Assembly: GCA_011109175.1 (NCBI GenBank)
Contig: RDEW01000009.1
Coordinates: 109,121-173,120 of the forward strand
Source: Dicyema japonicum
Lineage: Eukaryota; Dicyemida; Rhombozoa; Dicyemidae
Direction of reading: 5' to 3'
DNA: 64,000 nt
Shown here: positions 44,856 to 55,614 of the stretch, piece after piece
Numbering within the stretch: the stretch's first letter is position 1
Layout: every line of letters begins with the position of its first letter
The notes under the pieces: model-generated
What the model was told of the DNA's origin: nothing
Database searches by the model: none
The model's input: the letters and a program-made list of their open reading frames with translations, nothing else
Position numbers and translations under genes: made by a program

Positions 44856-46223
44856 CTATATGATATTATACCTTAATATAACCATGCTGCTAATTTTAAA
44901 CGCATCTTCATCGCTTTTCCATTTACGCTTTTCTTCTATCCGGTCTGCTGCCAGCACAATATTTATATATGCATCTTTTCTAGAATCCTCCAATTGCAGT
45001 AATTCAGTGTCTACCGCCTTTAATTGTTCTAATTCATTGTCTTTAACTTTGATAGGATATTCAATTCCCATAAAAATGTAAAATGGCATTTTCTTTGTAG
45101 AAAATCGTATTATCGTGTTATTATAGTCGTAAATGATGTCTTGAAGGTATCGCAATATCTTCCAAATGAATTATCTGTATAGCTTTTTGATGATATCCAT
45201 CTTTTGATGCTTTATTTAATCTCATTAGTAATAACAAGTTTTAGCAAACCGTTCAACCTGGCCTTGTATCCACGGAGCTCTTGGTCTTCCACGAATATGG
45301 TGTGCCTTGAATTTTTGGCATAATCCGTTACAGATTTCCTTCCCGTTGTCTGTATATAAAATCAATGGAAGGCCAATACGTCTGGACACAATTTGGAATA
45401 ATTTGGCGATTTCTTTAGCAGATTTTGAATAAGACAGTTCAACGACTGCGGATTTGGAAAAAAGCAATAATTACAAAGATGTAATATTATTGATGTAATG
45501 AATTCCCAGTTATAAGAATCATTGATTTCGGAATATCTTCTTAAATCAATGAAATCCGCTAAATATCAGTCTCTACATTTTCTTGCGATGATTGGTGTAC
45601 TCGGAGGTTGTGTATCCAATGCTTTTTTCGATTGGCATGGAACATATGCTGAAATTACTTTTAAATTTTGGGCTCTTGTTATTCCATAATATTTTCTTAG
45701 GAGTTTCGAATATAACCGATCCCGCCCAAAAGGATTCTGATTGTGCTCAGCCTAAAACTCCAAAACATCAATAAATTTTAGCTTAATTTCTTTCTCTTCC
45801 TTACAAATAATATCAATTTAGTTTGATTTCTGATTATATGAGGAATACCATCTTCAAAAATTAAAAATTTGGCTATTTGATTTAGCCTAAATATTTTCAC
45901 TCTAGATTCAGAATCTTCAGCCCCAAATTGGCTCGGATTGAGTTTTGAATTCTTTATTTTTTCTAGTGTTTCTTTGTCAAGACTCACTAAGCCCATTNTA
46001 AATTTTAGCTTAATTTCTTGCTCTTCCTTACAAAAAATATCAATTTAGTTTGATTTCTGATTATATGAGGAATACCATCTTCAAAAATTAAAGATTTGGC
46101 TATTTGATTTAGCCTAAATCTTTTCACTCTAGATTCAGAACCTTCAGCCCCAAATTGGCTTGGATTGAGTTTTGAATTCTTTATTTTTTCGAGTGTTTCT
46201 TTGTCGAGACTCACTAAACCCAT
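44856..46223 (-). pseudogene. KRBA2-like integrase, unit B copy
   Basis: Counterpart of 26,373-27,520. Core at 45,467-45,225: LFSKSAVVELSYSKSAKEIA, LPLILYTDNGKEICNG, GQVERFAKTCYY, with 15 bp lost relative to A (the YMEG stretch). The N-terminal region appears twice (45,996-45,778 and 46,223-46,005) because the sequence is duplicated around the N at 45,998. Confidence 0.72.
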
Positions 46224-46425
46224 TCAGACACGTTATATTTTTTTAAATTATAGTTATTATTATATATAATTTTATAAATATTTGTCGTTTTCTAATAATC
46301 TTATTTTGAATTCTTTATTTTTTCGAATGTTTCTTTGTCGAGACTCACTAAACCCATTCAGAAACGTTATATTTTTTTAAATTATAGTTATTATTATATA
46401 TAATTTTATAAATATTTGTCGTTTT
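45772..46425. repeat. Local duplications around a single N
   Basis: 45,772-45,997 and 45,999-46,223 are near-identical copies on either side of the N at 45,998. In addition about 120 bp ending in tttataaatatttgtcg is repeated at about 46,164-46,290 and 46,305-46,425. Unit A has this sequence once. Confidence 0.85.
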
Positions 46426-46484
46426 TAATAATCTTATTATCAAAAAATTATTTTTTTGCAATTTGTTATTGAGCGTTACACCTA

Positions 46485-46655
46485 CGCCCCCACTCCACTG
46501 GAGGGGTTTCCACAACTGCAACTATGGACGTCTTACCCTTTATGTTGATTCCGGATGGACTCTGTTTCTGTAGAAGTGGTAACTGGATACACTTAATTAG
46601 TTGTTTACTTTAACTTCTTTCTCGGTGTATCCTGAATTAATAAATTAAATTAGAT
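46485..46655 (+). repeat. SINE-type repeat (family 2), unit B
   Basis: Counterpart of 27,600-27,790; same blocks and AT-rich tail. Confidence 0.65.
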
Positions 46656-47240
46656 TTATAGACTGTCACATGGTCTTATTTTCCTTTAGTTGGGGATTTC
46701 CATTGTGGATAGAAAGGATCGTCATTTTGAATATTCTACAAATTTATTAAAAGTAAAACATTATCCAGCCTTTGTTAGAATAAAAAAAGGAGGCAACCGT
46801 ATAGTGAGTCGATCCTCCTATTTGCAACTTTTACTCAAGAAAATATAATTATTGTATTAACAATTTCCCATGCCTAAACATAACATAAATTCTATTTTGG
46901 TGATATTTAGAACATCAATTCTACTTATATTGAGACATAATTTGTCCAGGTTACCACGTGGAGAAACTTTCTGGGATTGTTGATCTGATTTGTTATGATT
47001 AATCTTATTTAATCAAATTTATTCTGTTTTAAAATTAATCTATTTTTTACTACTGAAATTTAGTACAAAATTAATTATAAAAGTTTAATGGTCCCCGCAG
47101 ACATAATCGACGTTGAGTAGCCTCTCCGACCGCAACAGAGATCAACTGGAGAAGCCACTGAGTCGCACGTGTGTCGTGGCTTTTCATTGTAGCTAGGCGT
47201 CCATGTTTCTTTTGGAGACGAAATGCTTTCCCGCTGGAAT
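46656..47240 (-). other. Spacer and LINE C-terminal fragment, unit B
   Basis: 46,656-47,090 has no gene but keeps the hairpin-like motif. 47,095-47,240 repeats the LINE C-terminal fragment of 28,215-28,380 (LQKKHGRLATMKSHDTR). Confidence 0.5.
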
Positions 47241-48672
47241 TAAGGCTGAAGAGTTTTTGCTATCCCCTTTTTTCGGTATTGGAATAAATATAGATCTTTT
47301 TCACTCGCGTGGCCAAATACTAGTTTCCCAAATTTTTTGACATAACTGGTGTTAGCTGTCACCGGTATAGCCTTCAGCAATTCGTTTGAAATGTTGTCAA
47401 TTCCCGGTGCCTTGTTCCCCGTTAATTGCCGTGTAGCCCACACGCATTCCTCCTCGAAGATTTTATGCCCCTCACCCAACGTTGCTTCATTAACATATAT
47501 GGGTGGGCACACAGTATCTGAATGTAGTCGTTCCGTATATTCTCTCCAACGATTTCGGATGTTCTGTTGGCTTAGCAATTCTACACTATCCTTGTCCTTG
47601 ATTTTGCCCATCATTTTCTTACGGTGGTTCGTAATCTTTTTAGTTGTAAATACGCATTTCTAGTGTGACCTCTCTTATAGTCATCTTCCATTTTTTTGCA
47701 GCGTAACCTACATTAGTCTTCGTTATCCTTCTTGGGTGCTTTTTTAAAATTCAGAGTTAAGTTTTCTTTTATTGTTTATATTCCCAGAGACTTTAGCAGC
47801 TTTACGAGCCTCAGCAATGTTTAGGGTGTTGACAGAAAGCCATTCAGAACACTTGGCGGGGGTTTTGTATTTGACATGTTTTATTGCAGCGCTCCTGATA
47901 ACCAACTGCATATCATTCCATAATTCATTAGTCATCTTTCCGTTCAAATCCAGTAATCCAATATTGTGCTTAACTTCCATTGCGTATTCTGGTGGTATGT
48001 TTGAGACATCGAATTTCTCTACTCGGGGGGTATTCCAAGTGTAACTGAATTTCGTCCATATTTTTGCTACAATTAGCCGTTGGTCTGTTTCACGGTCTGA
48101 CCTGGATATGTTTTGACGGCAGTTATAGAGCTTTTCCAACGTTTGACGTACAAAATATAATCAATCTGGTTCCTAGACATTCCATTTGGCAACGTCCAAG
48201 TGTATAATCGTCGTTTGTGCTGTTTGAACCATGTGTTAGTTATCTGAAATCCATTTTCCTGACGGAATTGGACCAGTCGATCCCCAGCATCATTTCTTTT
48301 CCCCAAACCAAAACTTCCCACAAAATCCACATGTGGCATACACCCAACTTTTGAGTTGAAATCCCCCATTATGTAGATTATGTCCTTTTTGGGTATTAGT
48401 TTTAGTGCCTCTTGAAATTCATAATAAAATTCGTCAATTTCGTCATCCTTGGCAATAGATGTTGGGGAATACACTTGCATGACCGTAATATTCAATGGTC
48501 GTCCACGGATGTGGATTAGTATTATCCGATAATTAAAAATTCTATGACTTTCAATAGCAGTTGCAATTTTCTTTGGAGCAATAAAGGCCACTCTATTTCT
48601 CTTCGCATTAATGTTACCAGAATAATATATGACGAAATCATCAATTTCAATCGCATAGTCGCAGTTGACCAA
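47240..48672 (-). pseudogene. RTE/BovB-like LINE: endonuclease, linker and RT start (unit B)
   Basis: Counterpart of 28,379-29,810. The endonuclease part differs from A by only one residue in about 199 (Pro for Ser), whereas the linker and RT parts differ more. The same SDH-to-Gln change and the same frameshift are present, so the inactivation predates the duplication. Confidence 0.82.
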
Positions 48673-51300
48673 GGACTATCTTTCGCTAGAAAATTAAATA
48701 ATAATTAGTATTATTGCCACAGGATAACTGAGTAAAAGTTGAAAGAATCTCCCATCTAACAAATTAATTCAAGACCTTCAAGGAGGAGAAAATTCAATAA
48801 ATTTAATTATCACAAATTAATTTATTTTTTATAAAGTCATGAAATTTTTTATTTGAAAATTAATTTAATTATAAATTCAAAATCTTGTTAGAAAATGGAA
48901 ATTCCTTCACTATATGCTCATTGCATTAAAACTATTCGAGAATACATTAATGGGAAAGATTATCAAGCATTAAGCGAAAAAACTAAAAAAATGATTTCTA
49001 AAAGATTATCAGAAGATCCGAGTTATTTAGAATATCTATTTGCCGGTGAAAATCGAAAAGAACAATATTCATGTATATACAAGATTCCAGATGTAGTACA
49101 TAAGAATATTTTCTGCGTTAAATTGATAAATGAAAAAGTTGACATTAAAGATGTTGTCAAGATGATTCAAGTTTATCCGAATTTATCGAATATTAAAATA
49201 TGGCAAATAACTTCAACAGAACAACAGCCTTTACTACCATTTTCACCTAATAACGTCAAATCATTCTCACTTCTAGAATATAATGACCCAGATTTGTTAC
49301 ATTCCCTATTTATGACTGGATTTAACAAAATAACATGCCTCGAGCTTTGTTATGACAAATTTTCAGTGTCAAAAATCTTTAAAAATAGCACATTGAAAAT
49401 AATGGAGAAACTGGAACGCATAGAATTATCTAACGTTATGATTATCGACTTTGAAGAATTTTTGGCAAACCTAAACAGTCCAGAGTCCTTGTGGTTTGTT
49501 TTTTTATAATTCAGTCATTTCGCACTCGTGCATACTGGAGTTTGGAATCGTAGAAGGTTGGATGTGAACGATATATGTTGTCTTCTCGAAAAAGCAAAGA
49601 ACCTTACTTTTCTAGATTTATCAAAGTCTCTTATCGATGTACAAAGACTCAAATAGTAATTTATTTTAATAATCTTAGTCAAATGCTGAAATACGGATTG
49701 AACAAACATCACGATGGGAAAACCTTAGTTTTCAATAAAGATATAAACGAATGGGTAAATTTGAGAAAATAAAATAGAATGATCGAGAATCGGAATTAAA
49801 CAACTTAGCCAGGTCTATTGTAACTACCAAACTATTGGATAAAACCATCTATAGGTTTCGCAGTAAAAAACTTCGAAATAACTTTCTAAATCGATTTTTG
49901 AGGGTATTTTGAAAATATTAGTATAGATTACCTATCATAAATATAACGTCAGATATCATAGATATGGTCATTATTCTATGTAACTTATTATATTACTTCA
50001 GAAATATTCTAAATCATATTACCCAAACACACGATATTTCGTATTTTAATCGTCTGTATGATTTGATTTTATTCGTAGTTTAATTTATGATATTTTTCTC
50101 ATTGTTCTTATGTTTTGCATATGTAATAGAGAATTGGTATTTGAGATTTTAAATTTGTAGTACATTGTTTTTGATTGTTCAAATTTATTATTCAATTTAA
50201 AACCATGGAATACGCCAATTTTCGTTGATTAATTTTTAATTTAGATCAATGCGTTGTCATGCATTTATATTGTAATAGCCACATCTCCCGTCTCTGATAA
50301 TAGAATATATAAAAACTGTCGATTTGTCATGAAAAACTTAAATATCGGATTTTTATCTTATTTTGGCCATTCTGGACTTGTCAAAGTTTAAAAACTTTGA
50401 ATTTTTAGTATTGCCTTGAATGCATCGAAACATCATCTGTCGAAGTTGGTAGGTTTCTAGATATGTTGGGCTGGCTATTAGGTATTTGAAATACGTTTAG
50501 TTAGACGAAAATGAAATGAATGTGAATTTGTTTATTGATTTTGGCGGAATAGAAATTATTTGTGACGTTGTCGATAGACTCCAGTTCAAACATACCGATT
50601 TAAATATTATGCTTTCACTCGTTGAAATCACGGAAAATCTTGCTAAATTTCCGAAATCTAGACGTTTACTGGGGGCTTGTAGACTAGTAGAATTTTTATT
50701 GTAAACTTGATTACTTATTAAAAGCGATCCTACTTACGACAATTGGGATTTCCATCTTCTCTATAAAATCATGAGATGTATGTGTATTTTATTGAGTGAA
50801 CCAAATATATCCCCTACATTTACAAATTTGAATATAGGTGATACGAGTCCCCGAGAACTGATTCTAGATAAAATTTTTCAATTTGCACTCAAGTATCATC
50901 ATTCAGTCGGTCGTGTTATTATTGATGTTGATAACGATAGAAGGTTATTCCATTTTATATGTAAGGTCATTGATGTCAACAGTAAATTTATTATGCATAA
51001 ACACAGATAAGCGAATTTTACTTTGGGCTGTGTGGGAATGTGCTAATATATCAAATATATATCGTTGATGTTTGTTTTTATAATAGCAAATGTACTTATG
51101 TTCAAAATGATGGATCATTGCATTCTTCAGGAAATTGATAATGTACGTACAAAATCCAAAATGGTAGGGATTCGTTACTATTGTTGGGATTTTAGAAAAA
51201 ATTACATTGTTGCTATTTTTATAATTTTAGAATTTCATTAAAAATCTATGTTATGCCTGCCCATTCTATAGTTAACTCATCTCTTATTAACTAATAATTA
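48659..51300 (+). repeat. Tandem segmental unit C (partial)
   Basis: Starts with the same tagtcgcagttgaccaagga junction. It is almost identical to B up to about 49,340, then clearly more diverged, and similarity ends near 51,300 just after the ZYG11-like gene. Confidence 0.85.
48895..51275 (+). CDS. ZYG11/ZER1-like protein, intact, 14 ultrashort introns
   Basis: ZYG11/ZER1 proteins are substrate receptors of Cullin-2 RING ubiquitin ligases. The ATG at 48,895 starts a 592-nt exon (SLYAHCIKTIREYI, then leucine-rich segments LSNIKIWQI and LERIELSNVMIIDFEEFL). Removing GT...AG introns at 49,491-49,514, 49,656-49,678, 49,755-49,777, 49,904-49,926, 49,980-50,001, 50,056-50,078, 50,137-50,160, 50,224-50,244, 50,386-50,408, 50,482-50,504, 50,701-50,724, 50,961-50,982, 51,064-51,086 and 51,209-51,230 (21-24 nt) gives one frame of about 686 residues; ZYG11B is about 740. 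ARM-like landmarks: WLLDENEMNVNLFIDFGGIE, SLVEITENLAKFPKSRRLL, LLWAVWECANIS, then MFKMMDHCILQEIDNV, in family order. Introns 1 and 9 have alternative donors in the same frame. If intron 14 is retained the stop is at 51,239-51,241. Copies 1 and 2 are broken. Confidence 0.88.
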
Positions 51301-51889
51301 ACATCAATTTATTTTTGACTGGCATTCTTAATTTATATTAAATGTCGCAGGCCTCTGAACGTACCGTTATCGTAATGATAATCAATTTTTGCTTTAATTA
51401 TTTAATATTTGAGCTTCCTCATCAATTAATATTAATTTGATTATTTAATCTAATCACCGAGCTGGACAGACTCCTCTGGAGGCCCTTATGAGACTTGACT
51501 CCAGATCACGGGAATTAGGCCCTGAAAATCAGTCAGCCGTCTTGTACGATCATGCGCGGGCACGAGAGAATAACACCGGACAAAGGTCGCTATAAGAATG
51601 CATGAAGATCAGGTGTAATTAGTTTTGTTTTTTACAATTAATTGTTATATTTTTTTCTAAAAATAAACTGCTATTAATATAAATTTGGTAAACTTATTAC
51701 AACTAAAGTCGTATACGTAAATTTTAATCCAAAATCACAACCCTAAACCGTAATTCAAACCATCAACCCTAAACGTTAATCCTATTTCTAATCTTAACCC
51801 AATCCTAAGACAAACCATAACCATATCTATAAGAGTCAATCAATAGCTAATCCTAGGAAATCATCGTACGCTGCCCTCATTTTATAATA
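51276..51889. other. Intergenic, with a degenerate ccctaa-rich patch
   Basis: No gene seen. Between about 51,730 and 51,835, variants of caaccctaaac / cttaaccca recur irregularly. The block at 51,470-51,560 is GC-richer but not recognised. Confidence 0.4.
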
Positions 51890-52162
51890 TTTATATTTGA
51901 AAAAACGATGATGGCAAAGGAGAAGAAGTACGAAGCGCTACGCGACCGATTCGCGTTTTATCCGATAGTGGTCGAGACAACTGGAGGAATAAGTGGAAAA
52001 TCGCTTCGCTTCCTAAAGAAACTTGGACGCTTAGCTACACTAAAAAGCCACGACGCACGTGAGACCCGGTGGCTTCTCCAGTTGATCTCTGTTGCAATCG
52101 TGAGAGGCAACGCAACGTCGATAATGTCGGCGGGGTCCACTTTGGATGGATGGCAGTTTTAA
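51890..52162 (+). pseudogene. LINE C-terminal fragment (PVVVET type)
   Basis: An 84-codon frame: EKKYEALRDRFAFYPIVVET, TGGISGKSLRFLKKLGRLAT, ETRWLLQLISVAIVRGNATS. The order 'F-x-P-V-x-x-E-T-x-G ... F-L-K-x-L-G ... Q-x-I-S-V-A-I-x-R-G-N' is the end of the same LINE group as 23,746-24,330. A spliced-looking host gene segment follows, so it may lie in an intron or flank. Confidence 0.7.
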
Positions 52163-52251
52163 ATATGATTTACTGGGGATAAATTAACTGATTATTTTAT
52201 TTATTTGATCATTTTGTAAATTCTAAAAAAAAATATTTATTATTAATTTAG

Positions 52252-52618
52252 ACATCCTGACAACTGCACTACGATTGAAAGACACCTAAGAGAGGGAGAG
52301 GATTTGGATAAAGAAGATAATTTTGTTACTTTTTATCAACTCGAATCGCATGTTATTCCATCTCAAAATATCGAGTGAAACTCCCTAGAATAGCCGCGAA
52401 GATAGCTCGAACGCGTGGAAATCAGACCCCCAAGTCAAGACAGAAATTCCATGTAATGGGTCCTATGACACTAGAAGTCTTCACAGCGATAAGAGTATTC
52501 AACATTCCATCAGGTAAGTCAGCATATATTTCTGCTAAGCAGGCAATGGATGCACTCTTGGGATATCTTTTGCGGTAAAGATGTCCGTGCACGTGACATT
52601 TCAGGCTTCCCAGATTAA
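52252..52618 (+). CDS. Candidate host gene segment with ultrashort introns, partial
   Basis: An acceptor-like tttag at 52,251 precedes a frame HPDNCTTIERHLREGEDLDK...HVIPSQNI. Removing GT...AG introns of 19 nt (52,375-52,393) and 26 nt (52,514-52,539, donor GTAAGT) continues it as REDSSNAWKSDPQVKTEIPC, DTRSLHSDKSIQHSI and HSWDIFCGKDVRARDISGFP to TAA at 52,616-52,618. In the related copy at 56,662, three of four differences before the split are synonymous in this frame (ttg/ctg, aaa/aag, gac/gat), which supports it as coding. The product is not recognised and the 5' end is not found. Confidence 0.45.
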
Positions 52619-52924
52619 AATGGAAAAAGGACAACCCATCTGGTCATAATCCATAATTCCTACATAAGCCGACAGGTTCAAGCAGAGACGGATAATAGGT
52701 AGCATCCATAGCCCAATTCTAAAGCAACAGGAAATTAATAAATATCGGGTTTTTCCTCTGACAATAGCTCTCTCGAAAACATCTATCTCGCGTATACCTT
52801 AGTGATCATTTGGATCATTAAGCCGATTTGGCAGACTAGGTTGTCTACTTGTGAAATAAGGACTCCCGGAACTCAACTGCAAAAATTGAGTGTTATTAGT
52901 AACAAAATCCATAAAATAGAGAGT

Positions 52925-53060
52925 TGGAGTCTCGCTGCTGACCATTCCGTGTTAAAGTACCACATATCTACGATGTTTTTTTTATTAACAAGTGACGCAG
53001 TGACTCATCACTGTCTATTCGAATTGTCTTTAATACTCACACGGAACCAAAAAGAAAAGA
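52925..53060 (+). repeat. SINE copy, degraded
   Basis: Aligns with the minus-strand SINE of 35,022-35,360: gagtctcgctgctg, ccacatatctacgatg, aacaagtgacgcagtgactc, cacacggaacc. Starts just after the B-box position; tail not preserved. Confidence 0.6.
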
Positions 53061-53544
53061 ACTCAAAAAGAGGATATTTTGTCCATGATATTTAAGAATT
53101 CTCATAATGAGGATAAACCTGTTCAGAATTACCAACAGAAAAATCTCAGAGCGAGCACAAAATTATACTTAAATATTTCGACTTAATTCGAGACGTTGTT
53201 TAAGATTTACGTTTTTAGGAAAATAAATAAAAAATATCCGTTTTATAGATAATATATAATTTTCAACATTTGGGCACATCAATAATAATATATTTTCCGT
53301 ATAAATTTTTGTGACGGTAAATGCAACATTTATGGGTTATTTTCGGAATAGCATAACAAATTATAGTTTAATTTCTGTCCCCTAAAGTCAGTTTAATTAA
53401 TTCTCCAAAAAATAAAAATTGTGAGTTTACTAAAAATTAAATTTTATCGACATTACCACAAATTCACGAATAACCAAAGTTCCTAGTGTCTTAATGAAAA
53501 ATTTGTTATAATTTTGTAATATATCCTTTAAATCACATCTGAAA
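53061..53544. other. AT-rich DNA, no feature recognised
   Basis: No coding pattern, repeat end or RNA gene seen. Confidence 0.45.
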
Positions 53545-53800
53545 ACTGCTGCAGTGTAAGTGCCGGGCAAAAGCTTTGATGGTCCCTAGTTCAAATTTCA
53601 CTACTTTACATTTCGGCTGAAGGTTCCACGTATCTACGATGCTTTGGCTTGACGAGTGATGCAGTCGTAATCGAACATCTCACTAAAGAACAAGATCGTC
53701 TGTAAAAGACTCATAAAAAGAAAAAAAGAAGTGAAGAGTATTCCTTGGTTCTCCTTCATCGATTAGTTATCATTAGTTATCATAACTGTTTTTGACATTC
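53545..53800 (+). repeat. SINE copy
   Basis: B-box-like agttcaaatttcac, then gaaggttccacgtatctacg, gcttgacgagtgatgcagtc, agaagtgaagagtattcctt and cgattagttatcattag. The A-box part is poorly preserved. Confidence 0.65.
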
Positions 53801-54021
53801 AGAAAACGTCCAAGATAATTTTGAAGAACGATGAACGAAAATTTTTTTAAATTCCTTAACTGAACAAAAAAACGTATTTAAGTTTTATTTTTTTAATTAA
53901 GATAATTTATTTTTTAAATTATGAATAATTGGGACGACAGAATGGCGAAGGCGTTAACTCTGATAATTACCATTTCGAGCCTCTGCCTCAACCAGAGTCC
54001 AAGGTATGTCCTATCAAGCTC

Positions 54022-54475
54022 CTAGTCTAAGGTATGTTTGGTTGCGTTACGTAGGACTGCTTGGACCAAACGACTACAGCTCGCAAGGGATGAAAAGTAG
54101 GCTGGCAGGGCGGCCTTAAGGGGGATCTTAACCAATTGCCCCCATTTCTCAAGGTAGTTTGTACATAGTCCAGTCAGATCATCGAATTTGACATTCAGTA
54201 TTGACTCCGCCGATCGTCTCAGAGTCCCATCAGCCGACAATAGTGCCCTCCGGTGTTCAAAACATGTTGAACATCTCAAAATGTACATCATCTTCGACAT
54301 GGAAATACATTTCTTGAGCAAGAAGGACACATGTGGATCCAAAGATGATACTCTCTTTGTAAAGGCTTCAACTTCATTATTCTTACTGGTAAGGTAGTTC
54401 TCCAGCTGGTCGTCTCCGATAGGGCAGCCAAGGAAGTGTGCCTTGTCCAAGAAGGATTTTCTGAAACCTGGAAGT
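54022..54475 (-). pseudogene. LINE (YLDD family) downstream part
   Basis: Minus frame FLDKAHFLGCPIGDDQLENY, VSSLDPHVSFLLKKCISMSK, MYILRCSTCFEHRRALLSAD, FDDLTGLCTNYLEKWGQLVK. It corresponds to the region after the YLDD motif in the 1-1,939 element (LDRHVAFFMLKNCLLLPRLL). It is the second half of one LINE split by the hAT remnant at 54,480-54,857. Confidence 0.72.
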
Positions 54476-54479
54476 AGGT

Positions 54480-54865
54480 ATCTGAATTTTTGGCAGGCAG
54501 TAGAAAAGCTAGGAGATGAGCAGGAAATATTGATCAGTTCTGATTTTAAAATTGTTTTTTATTGCTTTCTCCACTTCTTATTTGGTTGAGAAAGGGTTCA
54601 GTCTTGTATTACAGATAATTACCAAAAGGAGAAACCGCTTGGACTTTGTTGAAAGAGGAGATCTACGAATTAGGCGCACAAACATGAACCCAAATATTGA
54701 GAAACTTGTGTCTAACTTTTTGCAACATCATTGTTCACATTAATTACTAATTTTTTTATTCCCAACTCGTTACCATAAAGGTTTTCCCGGTGGACGATAG
54801 TTTTTAAAAGTTTGTTAAAGGGGACGATGACCTGAATAAGTTTGGGAACGCCTGCCCTAGACGGT
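54480..54865 (+). mobile_element. hAT transposon remnant nested in a LINE
   Basis: Plus-strand blocks FWQAVEKLGDEQEILIS, FSTSYLVEKGFSLVLQIITK and GDLRIRRTNMNPNIEKLVSN form the hAT C-terminus. The right end, inverted, is CAGGCGTTCCCAAACTTATT, ending at 54,857 and followed by ccctagac. The left end is lost. The LINE resumes immediately on both sides. Confidence 0.75.
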
Positions 54866-55343
54866 CTCCCTGCTGAACGCCTGTGCGTGAATAAACGATG
54901 TCGTTTCCGTAAACTAAGGCTGAGTCCGTCCCATACGATAAGTGTACTAGTCGGCCAATCTCTGGAGCTCTCTTCCAACAGGTTTCCGAAATACAGTCTC
55001 TCCTCAGCGAGTTGGAGGCATTTGATATACCAAGCTTCAGGCCTTGCCTTTGAGTCTGAAAATTATTTATGTTGAAGCAACTCCTCACGGTGTGGACTGC
55101 TTCCTCGCAACCACTGGTCACTTCCACCCCAAGTTGAGTCAGGAACAGCTTTTCAGCTATATTGTGGGAGACTCTCCGGGCAGCGATTTTAGCAGCAAGC
55201 CTTGGAAAGTATGTACCGATCACATTGGGCGGACATCTCCATCTCCTTTTCGGGATGCCAATAGATGTCCACAAAAAAAAGATCTCTAGCAAATTTTGGA
55301 ATATCACCATTAACCATTCGAGTGAACAGCAAGGTGTTTTCAA
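54858..55343 (-). pseudogene. LINE (YLDD family) reverse transcriptase, upstream part
   Basis: Minus frame: NVIGTYFPRLAAKIAARRVS, LFLTQLGVEVTSGCEEAVHT, SNASNSLRRDCISETCWKRA, LVYGNDIVYSRTGVQQGDRL. These match the 1-1,939 LINE (NVFRRLSAKMACR, SQLGVGINGGCEAGIHAVRE, NAFNSVRRD, GVQQGDPLG). The YLDD block is lost at the hAT insertion. Confidence 0.75.
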
Positions 55344-55614
55344 TTTATAATATTTTATTTAAATAAAAATTACAATCCATAAATTAGAATGCGACACCTT
55401 TATCAAACCAATCCTTCTATANCGGACACCTCCATCTCCTTTTCGGGATGCCAATAGATGTCCACAAAAAAAAGATCTCTAGCAAATTTTGGAATATCAT
55501 CATTAACCATTCGAGTGAACAGCAAGGTGTTTTCAATTTATAATATTTTATTTAAATAAAAATTACAATCCATAAATTAGAATGCGACACCTTTATCAAA
55601 CTAATTCTCCTATA
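55230..55614. repeat. Duplication around the N at 55,422
   Basis: 55,230-55,421 and 55,423-55,614 are near-identical; both run from cggaca(t/c)ctccatctcc to a LINE fragment start (tttatcaaac). Confidence 0.85.

Larger units (their letters stand above)
29795..48658 (+). repeat. Tandem segmental unit B
   Basis: Second copy of the unit that begins at 13,292. Collinear with A except for loss of the A segments 17,408-18,848 and about 21,062-21,684, gain of a SINE at 35,022-35,360, and retention of about 3.9 kb (about 40,235-44,145) missing in A. Frequent one-base differences lie in homopolymers. Confidence 0.9.

Noticed and set aside
49575-49772. Separate short ORF starting MLSSRKSKEPYF
   Set aside because: Its 3' half is the third exon of the ZYG11-like gene once the 23-nt intron at 49,656-49,678 is removed; the 5' part is an out-of-frame shadow.
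50516-50704. Separate gene starting MNVNLFIDFGGIE
   Set aside because: This ATG is internal. The exon joins in frame to the previous one (WLLDENE-MNVNLF) over the 23-nt intron at 50,482-50,504.
48895-51275. Ciliate-type code in which TAA/TAG encode glutamine, instead of introns
   Set aside because: The frame still meets TGA, and 22- and 23-nt segments must be removed to stay in frame. GT and AG borders are consistent throughout, and the protein family is animal-type.
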